Assembly: GCA_947455695.1 (NCBI GenBank) | Contig: CANGRN010000062.1 | Coordinates: forward strand, 1-7,385 | DNA: 7,385 nucleotides | Source of the DNA: Alphaproteobacteria bacterium | GTDB lineage: Bacteria; Pseudomonadota; Alphaproteobacteria; Micropepsales; Micropepsaceae | Reading direction: 5' to 3' | Shown here: positions 1 through 6,124 of the stretch, piece after piece | Position numbering within the stretch: the first letter of the stretch is position 1 | How the letters are laid out: each line of letters opens with the position of its first letter | The notes under the pieces: model-generated | The model's input: the letters and a program-made list of their open reading frames with translations, nothing else | Database searches by the model: none | Told to the model about the DNA's origin: nothing | Made by a program: the position numbers and the translations under genes

Positions 1-461
1 ATCTGCTGATAGTTCCAGGGCAGCTTGCCGTTAGAGACATGCAGCACCAGTTCATCGGGCGACTGCTTGATGGTCACCGCCGTGGCGCCGGGCGCGAAGG
101 TGAAGCGCAGCCGGTATATGTGCTTGGTGAAAATCTTGGCGTTCTCGTGGATCACCACGAAATAGGGCACGGTATAGGTCGCCGCTTCCTTGGTCGGCAC
201 GCGGGTGGCGCGGAAGGTCAGCTCCAGCGAAGCATGCACCAGCGAGTTCTTGGTGCTGTAGGTACAGTCGCCTTCCGCATTGATCAGCGAGACGGTGTAG
301 AGCTCGTTGGCCAGGTCGGGCACGGTGCCGGGGCGGAAGATGGTCACGCTCTGGGTATCGGCCAGGATGGCAGGCACCGGGCAGACCGAAATCTTGGTGG
401 TGCAGCCCATCACCAGCAGCAGGGCTGCCAGGGGCACAGTGCGGAACAGGCGGGCCTTCAT
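1..461 (-). CDS. Putative envelope lipoprotein, C-terminus cut by window edge
   Basis: The reading frame is open from ATG 461-459 to the window edge, giving 153 complete codons without a stop. The protein begins with a lipoprotein signal peptide: basic start (MKARLFR), hydrophobic stretch, then LLLVMGC, a lipobox-like site with Cys20 as the lipidated residue. This suggests anchoring to the inner leaflet of the outer membrane. The mature part looks beta-rich, with alternating hydrophobic residues. Cys27 and Cys66 could form a disulfide. The segments FRPG (42-45) and PYFVVIHENAKIFTKH (99-114) recall a conserved alphaproteobacterial lipoprotein family of unknown function; that is from memory and was not searched. 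An AAGGAAAG ribosome site lies about 10 bases upstream of the ATG. It is divergent from thrB. No function can be assigned; existence of the gene is well supported. Confidence 0.8.
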   Translation of the reverse strand, partial: MKARLFRTVPLAALLLVMGCTTKISVCPVPAILADTQSVTIFRPGTVPDLANELYTVSLINAEGDCTYSTKNSLVHASLELTFRATRVPTKEAATYTVPYFVVIHENAKIFTKHIYRLRFTFAPGATAVTIKQSPDELVLHVSNGKLPWNYQQ

Positions 462-524
462 CAACGCAGTTCTTTCCTTGGCTGCCCCAAAAACCGGGGT
501 GGCGCTTGACTTTTCCCCGCCCCG

Positions 525-540
525 GCCCGACTCCTCGGGC
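525..540. repeat. Small perfect inverted repeat (hairpin)
   Basis: GCCCGA (525-530), loop CTCC, TCGGGC (535-540): six perfect GC-rich pairs with a 4-base loop. It lies between two divergent starts, so a terminator role is unlikely. It could be an operator half-site pair or structure in an untranslated leader. Short GC-rich repeats arise by chance in such DNA, so the role is uncertain. Confidence 0.35.
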
Positions 541-599
541 GCTCCGATTTGGGCGCCGGACCATAGCCAAGCCGTCCCGTGATGGAAAGCATAGAACAC

Positions 600-619
600 C
601 GGAAAAGCCAAGCTTTCCG
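600..619 (+). promoter_or_regulatory. Possible stem-loop in thrB leader
   Basis: CGGAAA (600-605), one bulged A at 606, GC (607-608), loop CAA, then GCTTTCCG (612-619): eight pairs with one bulge. The same right arm can instead pair perfectly over 7 bases with GGAAAGC at 584-590, so two exclusive folds are possible. It ends 12 bases before the thrB ribosome site. No T-tract follows, so it is not a classic attenuator terminator. Function is a guess. Confidence 0.25.
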
Positions 620-646
620 ATGATTTAGACAGGAATCTCAGCCGCC

Positions 647-1603
647 ATGGCCGTTTACACCGAGGTCAGTTTCGAGGAGCTGGAGACACTGCTGGAGCGT
701 TACGACATCGGCGTGCCCCTGTCCTTCAAGGGCATCGCCGAGGGTATCGAGAACTCGAACTTCTACCTGCAGACCGACCGCGGCGCCTTCATCCTGACCC
801 TGTATGAAAAGCGCGTCGCCGCCGAAGACCTGCCCTTCTTCCTGGGGCTGATGGAGCATCTGGCCAAGGCCGGGGTGCATTGCCCGCTGCCGGTCAAGAC
901 CAGGGACGGACAGTCGCTGGTCAGCCTGAACCGGCGCAACGCCGCCATAGTCACCTTCCTGACCGGCATCGCGCTGCGCCGGCCCGACGTGGCGCATTGC
1001 GCCGCCGGCGGCGCCGCGCTGGCCGGGCTGCACAAGGCGGGCGAAGGCTTTGCGCTGAAACGCGCCAACGCGCTGGGCCCTGCGGGCTGGCGGCCCCTGG
1101 CCGAATCCATTCACGGCGCCGATACGATCGAGGACGGTCTGGACGCGCTGATCAACGGCTCGCTGGAAAACATCACCGCCGCCTGGCCGCGCGAGCTGCC
1201 CAGCGGCGTGATCCATGCCGACTTCTTCCCCGACAATATCCTGTTCGTGGGCGATGCCGTCGGCGGGGTGATCGACTTCTATTTCGCCTGCAACGATTTC
1301 TACGTCTATGACCTGGCCACCATGCTCAACAGCTGGTGCTTCGAACTGGACGGCAGCTACAACATCACAAAGGGCCAGGCGGTGATCAGCGCCTATCGCG
1401 CGGCACGCCCGCTGAGCGAAGCGGAAATCGCCGCCCTGCCCGTGCTGATGCGCGGCGCCGCGCTGCGCTTCCTGCTGACGCGCACCTATGACTGGCTGAA
1501 CCAGGACCCCAACGCCATGGTGCGGGTCAAGGATCCGCGCGAATATTCCAAGAAGCTGCGCTTCCACAACAAGGTGAGGCACGCGCGGGAATACGGGCTT
1601 TGA
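647..1603 (+). CDS. thrB: Homoserine kinase (ThrB, APH-like kinase fold)
   Basis: A cytoplasmic enzyme that phosphorylates L-homoserine with ATP to O-phosphohomoserine, the substrate of threonine synthase. The 318 residues fit the alphaproteobacterial and pseudomonad type of ThrB, which belongs to the aminoglycoside phosphotransferase-like (choline kinase) fold rather than the GHMP kinase fold of the E. coli enzyme. The start [22 protein letters not shown] and the nucleotide-site region [11 protein letters not shown] (29-39) are typical. The catalytic loop is [13 protein letters not shown] (188-200) with His190, Asp192 and Asn197. The metal-binding Asp is Asp210 in [11 protein letters not shown]. 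The start is set by AGGAA at 631-635. The gene overlaps rnhA by 4 bases, so the two are almost certainly co-transcribed and translationally coupled. In many relatives ispH precedes thrB; here a divergent lipoprotein gene takes that place. Confidence 0.96.
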   Translation: MAVYTEVSFEELETLLERYDIGVPLSFKGIAEGIENSNFYLQTDRGAFILTLYEKRVAAEDLPFFLGLMEHLAKAGVHCPLPVKTRDGQSLVSLNRRNAAIVTFLTGIALRRPDVAHCAAGGAALAGLHKAGEGFALKRANALGPAGWRPLAESIHGADTIEDGLDALINGSLENITAAWPRELPSGVIHADFFPDNILFVGDAVGGVIDFYFACNDFYVYDLATMLNSWCFELDGSYNITKGQAVISAYRAARPLSEAEIAALPVLMRGAALRFLLTRTYDWLNQDPNAMVRVKDPREYSKKLRFHNKVRHAREYGL

Positions 1604-2025
1604 TCGATATTTTTACCGATGGCGCGTGTTCGGGAAATCCCGGTCCCGGCGGCTGGGGCGCGATCCTGCGCGCGAACGGCCATGAAAAGGAATTGAGCGG
1701 CGGTGAAGCAGCCACCACCAACAACCGCATGGAACTGATGGCGGTGATCCAAGGTCTGAAGGCGCTTAAAAATGGCAGCCCGGTCACAATCCACACCGAC
1801 TCCCGCTATGTGATGGACGGGGCGTCGAAATGGATCCTGAACTGGAAAAGAAAAGGCTGGAAGACCGCCGACAAGAAGCCGGTCAAGAATGAAGACCTGT
1901 GGCGGGCGCTGGATGACGAAATGGCCCGCCACAAGATCCACTGGATCTGGGTGGCAGGCCATTCGGGTCATCCGGAAAACGAACGGGCCGATCAACTGGC
2001 GCGGGATGCGATCCCGCGCCGTTGA
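1600..2025 (+). CDS. rnhA: Ribonuclease HI
   Basis: A cytoplasmic endonuclease that cuts the RNA strand of RNA-DNA hybrids, helping to remove R-loops and replication primers. The 141 residues are slightly shorter than the E. coli enzyme (155). All catalytic residues are visible: Asp7 in [15 protein letters not shown], Glu45 in NNRMELMA, Asp67 in TDS, His121 in [12 protein letters not shown], and Asp131. These match E. coli Asp10, Glu48, Asp70, His124 and Asp134 with a constant shift of three. The basic protrusion ([20 protein letters not shown], 78-97) is kept. The start is a TTG at 1600-1602 overlapping the thrB stop (TTGA). It is the only start placing the TDG motif at the usual distance, as no ATG or GTG lies in frame just upstream. 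The last codons form a strong hairpin (see 1998-2020). Confidence 0.96.
   Translation: MIDIFTDGACSGNPGPGGWGAILRANGHEKELSGGEAATTNNRMELMAVIQGLKALKNGSPVTIHTDSRYVMDGASKWILNWKRKGWKTADKKPVKNEDLWRALDDEMARHKIHWIWVAGHSGHPENERADQLARDAIPRR
1998..2020. terminator. Hairpin shared by convergent rnhA and peroxiredoxin ends
   Basis: GGCGCGGGA (1998-2006), loop TGCGA, TCCCGCGCC (2012-2020): nine perfect pairs, nearly all G-C. It lies within the last codons of rnhA and, read leftward, begins 8 bases after the peroxiredoxin stop codon. Rightward it is followed by GTTGAGTGTT, a weak T-rich tail; leftward there is no T-tract. With only 3 bp between the two stop codons, this is the only visible candidate for transcription termination in either direction. 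It lacks the clean T-run of a textbook intrinsic terminator, so it may act only as a pause or RNA 3'-end stabiliser. Confidence 0.5.
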
Positions 2026-2028
2026 GTG

Positions 2029-2520
2029 TTACGGCAGCTGGCCGGAGCTCAGCAGATATTCGGCGCTGGACACTTCGAACGCGCCCGGTTCTTCGACATT
2101 CAGCGACGTGACCACGCCGTTATCGACGATCATGGAATAGCGCTGGCTGCGCTTGCCCATGCCGAACTTGGTGCCGTCCATTTCCAGGCCCAGCGCGCGG
2201 GTGAAATCGCCATTGCCGTCGGCCAGCATGTGGACGAAACCGTCGGACTTCTGGTCCTTGCCCCAGGCGCCCATGACGAACGCATCATTGACCGAGACGC
2301 AGGCGATTGCGTTGACGCCCTTGGCTTTCAGCGCATCGTAATTCTGCACGAAGCCCGGAACATGCTTGGCCGAACAGGTCGGGGTGAAGGCGCCGGGCAA
2401 CGCGAACAGCGCCACCTTCTTGCCGGCAAAGAAGCTGTCGGTGGGCACGGGGGTGGGCTTGCCGTCCTGCATTTCCATCAGGGTGGCGGAAGGAATCTTG
2501 TCGCCGACTTTGATCGTCAT
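2029..2520 (-). CDS. Peroxiredoxin, Prx5 family (type II)
   Basis: A small cytoplasmic thiol peroxidase that reduces hydrogen peroxide and alkyl hydroperoxides, recycled in this family by glutaredoxin/glutathione or thioredoxin. The 163 residues match the family length. The active-site signature PGAFTPTC (42-49) holds the peroxidatic Cys49 with Pro42 and Thr46; the conserved Arg127 is in RYSMIVDNG. A second Cys74 lies in NAIACVSVND, as in plant type II enzymes. There is no fused glutaredoxin domain and no C-terminal resolving Cys, so recycling probably relies on a separate thiol partner. The start is supported by GGAG six bases before the ATG. It lies 25 bases after the stop of the c-di-GMP phosphodiesterase gene and probably is the last gene of that unit. 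In relatives a Prx5 gene often sits next to rnhA, which fits here although it is on the opposite strand. Confidence 0.95.
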   Translation of the reverse strand: MTIKVGDKIPSATLMEMQDGKPTPVPTDSFFAGKKVALFALPGAFTPTCSAKHVPGFVQNYDALKAKGVNAIACVSVNDAFVMGAWGKDQKSDGFVHMLADGNGDFTRALGLEMDGTKFGMGKRSQRYSMIVDNGVVTSLNVEEPGAFEVSSAEYLLSSGQLP

Positions 2521-2545
2521 CTTGTTCTCCGTTGTGTGAAAGGGG

Positions 2546-5473
2546 TCAACCGACTTCGGGCGCGGCTGCTACGCTATAATGCCTGGCAATGTATTCCAGT
2601 GCCGCTGCGCCATCGAGCGGCTGGGAAAAATAATAGCCCTGGCCGAATTCGCAGCCAATCCTGGCGAGAAACTGGGCATCGGCCTCGCTTTCCACGCCTT
2701 CGGCCACCACCGCGCGCTTCAGCTCATGGGCCATGGACACGATGCCCGACAGCACAACCTCGCCATCGGTATCGATGTCGGTGCCGCCATGGCGGGCCAG
2801 GAACGCCTTGTCGATCTTGACCGTATCCACCGGCAGGGTGCGGAATTCGCTGAGGGTGCTGGCCCCGGTGCCGAAATCGTCGATCGACAGCCCGGCGCCG
2901 GCGGCACGGATGCGCGCCATGATCTGGGGCATCTTGGGGTCGGCGGCGATGGCGCTTTCGGTGATTTCCAGGTTCAGGGTGCCCTCGGCGATGCCGCTGC
3001 CCGACAGGATCATTTTGAGCAGCGCTTCGAACCCGGCATCCTTCAACTGGCGGCGGGAGAAATTGACGCTGACGAAAAGAGGCGGCTTGAGCGGGAAATA
3101 ACGCTGCCAATGCGCCAGGTCGGTGGCGGCGCGCTCCAGGGCAAACCGCCCCAGTTCCACGATCAATCCGGTTTCCTCGGAATGGGCGATGAAGTCGCCG
3201 GGCGAGATCAGGCCCTTGATGGGATGCTGCCAGCGCAGCAGCGCCTCAAAGCCCGCCACCGACCGGTCGGAAAGCCGGATGATTGGCTGGTAGAAAACGT
3301 CGAGCTGGTCGGCGGTCAGGGCGTGGCGCAATTCGCTTTCCAGCGCCACGCTGTCGCCCGGCGCCAGGATTTCCAGTTCGGCGGAATAGAGCCGGGCGCA
3401 GGCGCCGCCCTGGCGCTTGGCGGCGATCAACGCCAATTCCGCATTCTTGATCAGGGCAAAGGGGTCTTCACTCTGCTGGCCGGTGGCCATGCCCACGCTG
3501 CAGGGCGCGAAGACTTCGCGGCCACCCACGCCATAGGGCTTGCCGCAGGCTTCCGCCAGCGCATTGCCGATGGGCTGGGGCGCGCGGCGGGGATTGGGAA
3601 ACAGCAATGCGAAACTGTCGCCGCCGACGCGGAAAATCTGCGCCGGCTCGCCCAGGCCCGAGAGGCGTTCGGCGGCCATCTTCAGAATACTGTCGGCGCC
3701 GGCATCACCCAGGCTGCCATGGATGGCCTTGAAGCGGTCAATGTCCAGCAGCGCGAACAGCGACTTGTCGAAGCCATCGCCCAGCGCATCCAGCGCTTCC
3801 ATCAATGCCACGCGGTTGCCGAGCCCGGTCAGCGCGTCGCGTGGCAGGGCGGCATCGCGCTTGCGCTCGCTTTCGGCGGCCAGTTGCGCGAATTCGGCTT
3901 CCTTGCGTTGGGTGACGTCGGAGATTAGGCCCAGGCAATCGGACGGCACATCCTGTTCGCTGACGATGGTGGCGCGCAGCTCCAGCCAGCGATAGGGACC
4001 GCTGCCGCCCCGGGCACGGAATTCCAGCCGGAACGCCAGGCCGGGACGCTGGCGATATTCCTCCAGCACGCGCGTATAGATCTCGCGGTCCTCGGGATGG
4101 ACATGGTTCACCCAGTCGCCATGCGACAGGGTGGTTTCATGCATGGACAGGCCCACCATCTGCGCGGCTTCGGTCGAAAGCGTGAGAAGCCCGGCGCGGA
4201 AATCCAGATCGAACACGCCCTGATGCGCCGCGCCGATCGCGGCGCGCGCCAGGCTGTTGAAGGGCGCATTGATGTCGACTGCCTGCGTCTCGTCGGCCGG
4301 CGCCTGCTCTTCCAGCAGCTTGGCGGCATAGGAGCCGTGCAGGAACGGCAGCACCGCGATTTCTTCGCTGGCGATCACCGCCAGCGCCAGCAGGATGGCG
4401 CCCGCCGCCGCAAAACCGCCGGTCGCCGCCGGGCCGGTGAGATTTTCGCCCAGCCCGCCGACCGCCATCACGGCGGCAGCCAGTGCAACCAATGCGAAAG
4501 CGCCGGCGCTGGGGGCGATGACCTGCGCCGCCTTGTGGCCGCTGCGGCCGCAATAGACCAGATAGGCCGCAACCCCGATGGAGCCCAGCACGATGGCGAT
4601 GTCGGTCAGCAAGGTGGCGCCCGGCAGCCCCAGATAGGCCGCCGCGCCCAGCGCGATCAGGCCCCAGACGGTGCGGTGGAAATGCTTTTCGTATTTGGGC
4701 CAGGTGTCGCGCACCGGGATGATGGCATTGGCCAGCTGCGTGCCCGCCGCCAGCGCCAGCGCCGTGAGAAAGGCCGACAGGCCAAAGGGCCCGCCGATGC
4801 GGGTGGCCAGGTTGCCGTCGAACATGCCGGTGCCCGACAGCCAGCTTGCCAGCAGCATCAACAGCGTGATGGCCACCCAGCGCGGTGCGGCATGACCGAT
4901 CAATACGGCCAGGCCGCCGGTGATCAGCGCCGCAGCCGCAATCAGCGCCCCCACCGCGGTGATGAAAATCGCCAGCTGGCGGTTGTGAGAAGACAGCGCC
5001 GGCTCGGTCCAGGCGCCGATGGCGGGCGGGCTGTCGGCCGAGCCGACACGGATGGCAAGGCCCACGGTCGAGACCGGCGGCACGATCACGCGCCAGGCGC
5101 GGCGGCCGTAAGCCGAAGCGGTTTCCACCACCGTGCCGGAATCCGAACTGGCCAATGCCAGGATCGCGGGCCGGGTACGGCGCGGCAGCAAGGAAAGAGC
5201 GGCGCGCGGCGGCTGGCCTGCCAGCAGCACGCGGGTGGCGGGGCGCACCGTGTCATTGCTGACCTGCACGATGTACCAGCGGGAGCCGTCATCCTCGGCA
5301 CCGCCCGGCGCCTTGTAGGGCGACAGCGCGGATTTCAGTTCCAGCACATTGTCGGTCTTGCCGAAATTGACCTGGGGCGCCTGGGGTGCGGGCTTGGCGG
5401 GCGGCGCAGCAAGCGCCGGCGCCGCCGCCAGAAGCGCAACGCAGGCAAACACTATGCGGCGAAATTTGTTCAT
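2546..5473 (-). CDS. Membrane c-di-GMP phosphodiesterase: 7TM-PAS-GGDEF(degenerate)-EAL
   Basis: A 975-residue inner-membrane signalling protein predicted to hydrolyse cyclic di-GMP. In order: signal peptide (1-22, ending ALAAP); periplasmic domain (about 23-165); seven hydrophobic segments (about 167-193, 197-213, 229-252, 267-284, 286-308, 317-341, 351-376); PAS with a PAC-like end (about 405-525); GGDEF (about 543-695); EAL (about 708-962). A cleaved signal plus seven segments puts the C-terminal domains in the cytoplasm, a layout like 7TMR-DISM receptors. The EAL domain looks active: EALLRW (743-748), Asn804, Glu836, Asp865-Asp866 in DDFGTG, Lys886, Glu925 in EGVE and Gln945. The GGDEF motif is GGDSF (617-621), substrate-site residues are changed (FKAIHGSLGD), and no RxxD inhibitory site precedes it, so cyclase activity is unlikely. 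It starts 24 bases after the acetyltransferase gene with AGGA close to the ATG. The signal sensed is unknown. Confidence 0.93.
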   Translation of the reverse strand: MNKFRRIVFACVALLAAAPALAAPPAKPAPQAPQVNFGKTDNVLELKSALSPYKAPGGAEDDGSRWYIVQVSNDTVRPATRVLLAGQPPRAALSLLPRRTRPAILALASSDSGTVVETASAYGRRAWRVIVPPVSTVGLAIRVGSADSPPAIGAWTEPALSSHNRQLAIFITAVGALIAAAALITGGLAVLIGHAAPRWVAITLLMLLASWLSGTGMFDGNLATRIGGPFGLSAFLTALALAAGTQLANAIIPVRDTWPKYEKHFHRTVWGLIALGAAAYLGLPGATLLTDIAIVLGSIGVAAYLVYCGRSGHKAAQVIAPSAGAFALVALAAAVMAVGGLGENLTGPAATGGFAAAGAILLALAVIASEEIAVLPFLHGSYAAKLLEEQAPADETQAVDINAPFNSLARAAIGAAHQGVFDLDFRAGLLTLSTEAAQMVGLSMHETTLSHGDWVNHVHPEDREIYTRVLEEYRQRPGLAFRLEFRARGGSGPYRWLELRATIVSEQDVPSDCLGLISDVTQRKEAEFAQLAAESERKRDAALPRDALTGLGNRVALMEALDALGDGFDKSLFALLDIDRFKAIHGSLGDAGADSILKMAAERLSGLGEPAQIFRVGGDSFALLFPNPRRAPQPIGNALAEACGKPYGVGGREVFAPCSVGMATGQQSEDPFALIKNAELALIAAKRQGGACARLYSAELEILAPGDSVALESELRHALTADQLDVFYQPIIRLSDRSVAGFEALLRWQHPIKGLISPGDFIAHSEETGLIVELGRFALERAATDLAHWQRYFPLKPPLFVSVNFSRRQLKDAGFEALLKMILSGSGIAEGTLNLEITESAIAADPKMPQIMARIRAAGAGLSIDDFGTGASTLSEFRTLPVDTVKIDKAFLARHGGTDIDTDGEVVLSGIVSMAHELKRAVVAEGVESEADAQFLARIGCEFGQGYYFSQPLDGAAALEYIARHYSVAAAPEVG

Positions 5474-5497
5474 GAATCCTGTGTCGCCGGGCGCGCG

Positions 5498-6124
5498 CTA
5501 ACCTAGCTGCGCCTCTTCCTTGAGCACAGCAAAGAGCAGGTGATCGGCCCATTCCCCGTTGATCAACAGGTAACGGCGGGCCAGCCCTTCCTGGCGGAAC
5601 CCGCAGCGGGCCAGCAGCTTCTGCGAGGCCAGGTTGCCGGTCAGACAGGCCGCTTCGATCCGGTGCAGCCCCAGCGTGCGGAAGACGAAAGGCACCAGCG
5701 CCTTCACCGCCCGGGTCATGTGACCCTGATTGGCGAATTTCGATCCCACCCAATAACCAAGCGTGCAGCATTGGGTGACGCCGCGCCGCACATTGGACAG
5801 GGTGCAGCCGCCCAGCAGCGCATCATCGCTGGCGCGCATCACGAAGAAGACATAGGCCGAATCCAGCCGCGTCTCTTTCTGGTAGCGCTTGATGCGGCGG
5901 CGAAAGGCGCCGCGCGACAGCTCGTCATCGGCCCAGACCGGTTCCCAGGGTGTCAGGAACTCGCGGCTTTCGGCGCGCAGCTTGCTCCACACCGGATAAT
6001 CGGCGATGCGCGGATAGCGCAGATAGATGCCCTGCCCGTGGATCACCGGCTGCTGGCCGCCCGGAAAGGTGAGCCCGCGCATGAAGGCGATGGGGCTGGT
6101 CTTTGCGAAAGCGGCCTTGACCAT
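5498..6124 (-). CDS. GNAT acetyltransferase, RimJ/RimL-like
   Basis: A 208-residue cytoplasmic acetyltransferase using acetyl-CoA. The fold order is clear: N-terminal GQGIYLRYPRIADYPVW (30-46), central strands FFVMRASDDALLGGCTLS (93-110), the acetyl-CoA loop GYWVGSKFANQGHMTRAV (123-140), and the C-terminal signature with Asn164, Ser167, GF (175-176), EG (179-180) and WADHLLF (192-198). This matches the RimJ/RimL group, which acetylates protein N-termini such as ribosomal proteins; the substrate here is unknown. The ATG at 6124 overlaps the peptidase stop by one base (TAATG), with a weak GGA just upstream. An in-frame ATG at residue 15 (MRGLTF) is an alternative start, but it has no clear ribosome site. 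An adjacent Cys119-Cys120 pair lies just before the acetyl-CoA loop. It sits between the peptidase and phosphodiesterase genes in one tight cluster. Confidence 0.92.
   Translation of the reverse strand: MVKAAFAKTSPIAFMRGLTFPGGQQPVIHGQGIYLRYPRIADYPVWSKLRAESREFLTPWEPVWADDELSRGAFRRRIKRYQKETRLDSAYVFFVMRASDDALLGGCTLSNVRRGVTQCCTLGYWVGSKFANQGHMTRAVKALVPFVFRTLGLHRIEAACLTGNLASQKLLARCGFRQEGLARRYLLINGEWADHLLFAVLKEEAQLG

Larger units (their letters stand above)
462..646. other. Divergent intergenic region (lipoprotein / thrB)
   Basis: This 185-bp gap must hold the promoters for both the lipoprotein (leftward) and thrB-rnhA (rightward). I could not find a convincing -35/-10 pair on either strand: CTTGAC at 505-510 resembles a -35 box, but no fitting -10 follows. 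The region holds a hairpin at 525-540 and several copies of a GGAAA(A)G / CTTTTCC word at 472-477, 511-516, 584-589, 601-607 and 613-618. The thrB ribosome site AGGAA lies at 631-635, 11 bases before the ATG. Nothing here looks coding. Confidence 0.6.

Noticed and set aside
505..534. CTTGAC as a -35 promoter box for thrB
   Set aside because: The sequence 16-18 bases downstream is GC-rich and has no resemblance to a -10 box.
52..570. Minus-strand open frame of 172 codons over the lipoprotein region
   Set aside because: Its product is Arg/Pro/His-rich and lacks motifs, while another minus frame gives a lipoprotein signal peptide and a natural protein; this is an out-of-frame shadow running through the intergenic region.
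638..1582. Minus-strand open frame (314 codons) opposite thrB
   Set aside because: It mirrors a gene with complete kinase motifs and shows low-complexity Gln/Gly/Val/His-rich composition.
2579..3928. Long plus-strand open frame (449 codons) opposite the phosphodiesterase gene
   Set aside because: Its translation is rich in Gly, Arg, His, Gln and Ala with no recognisable motif, and the opposite strand encodes clear GGDEF and EAL motifs. It is a by-product of GC-rich codon use.
4097..5506. Long plus-strand open frame (469 codons) opposite the N-terminal half of the phosphodiesterase
   Set aside because: Arg/Gly/Gln-rich composition without domains; the minus strand shows a signal peptide and seven membrane segments in a consistent order.
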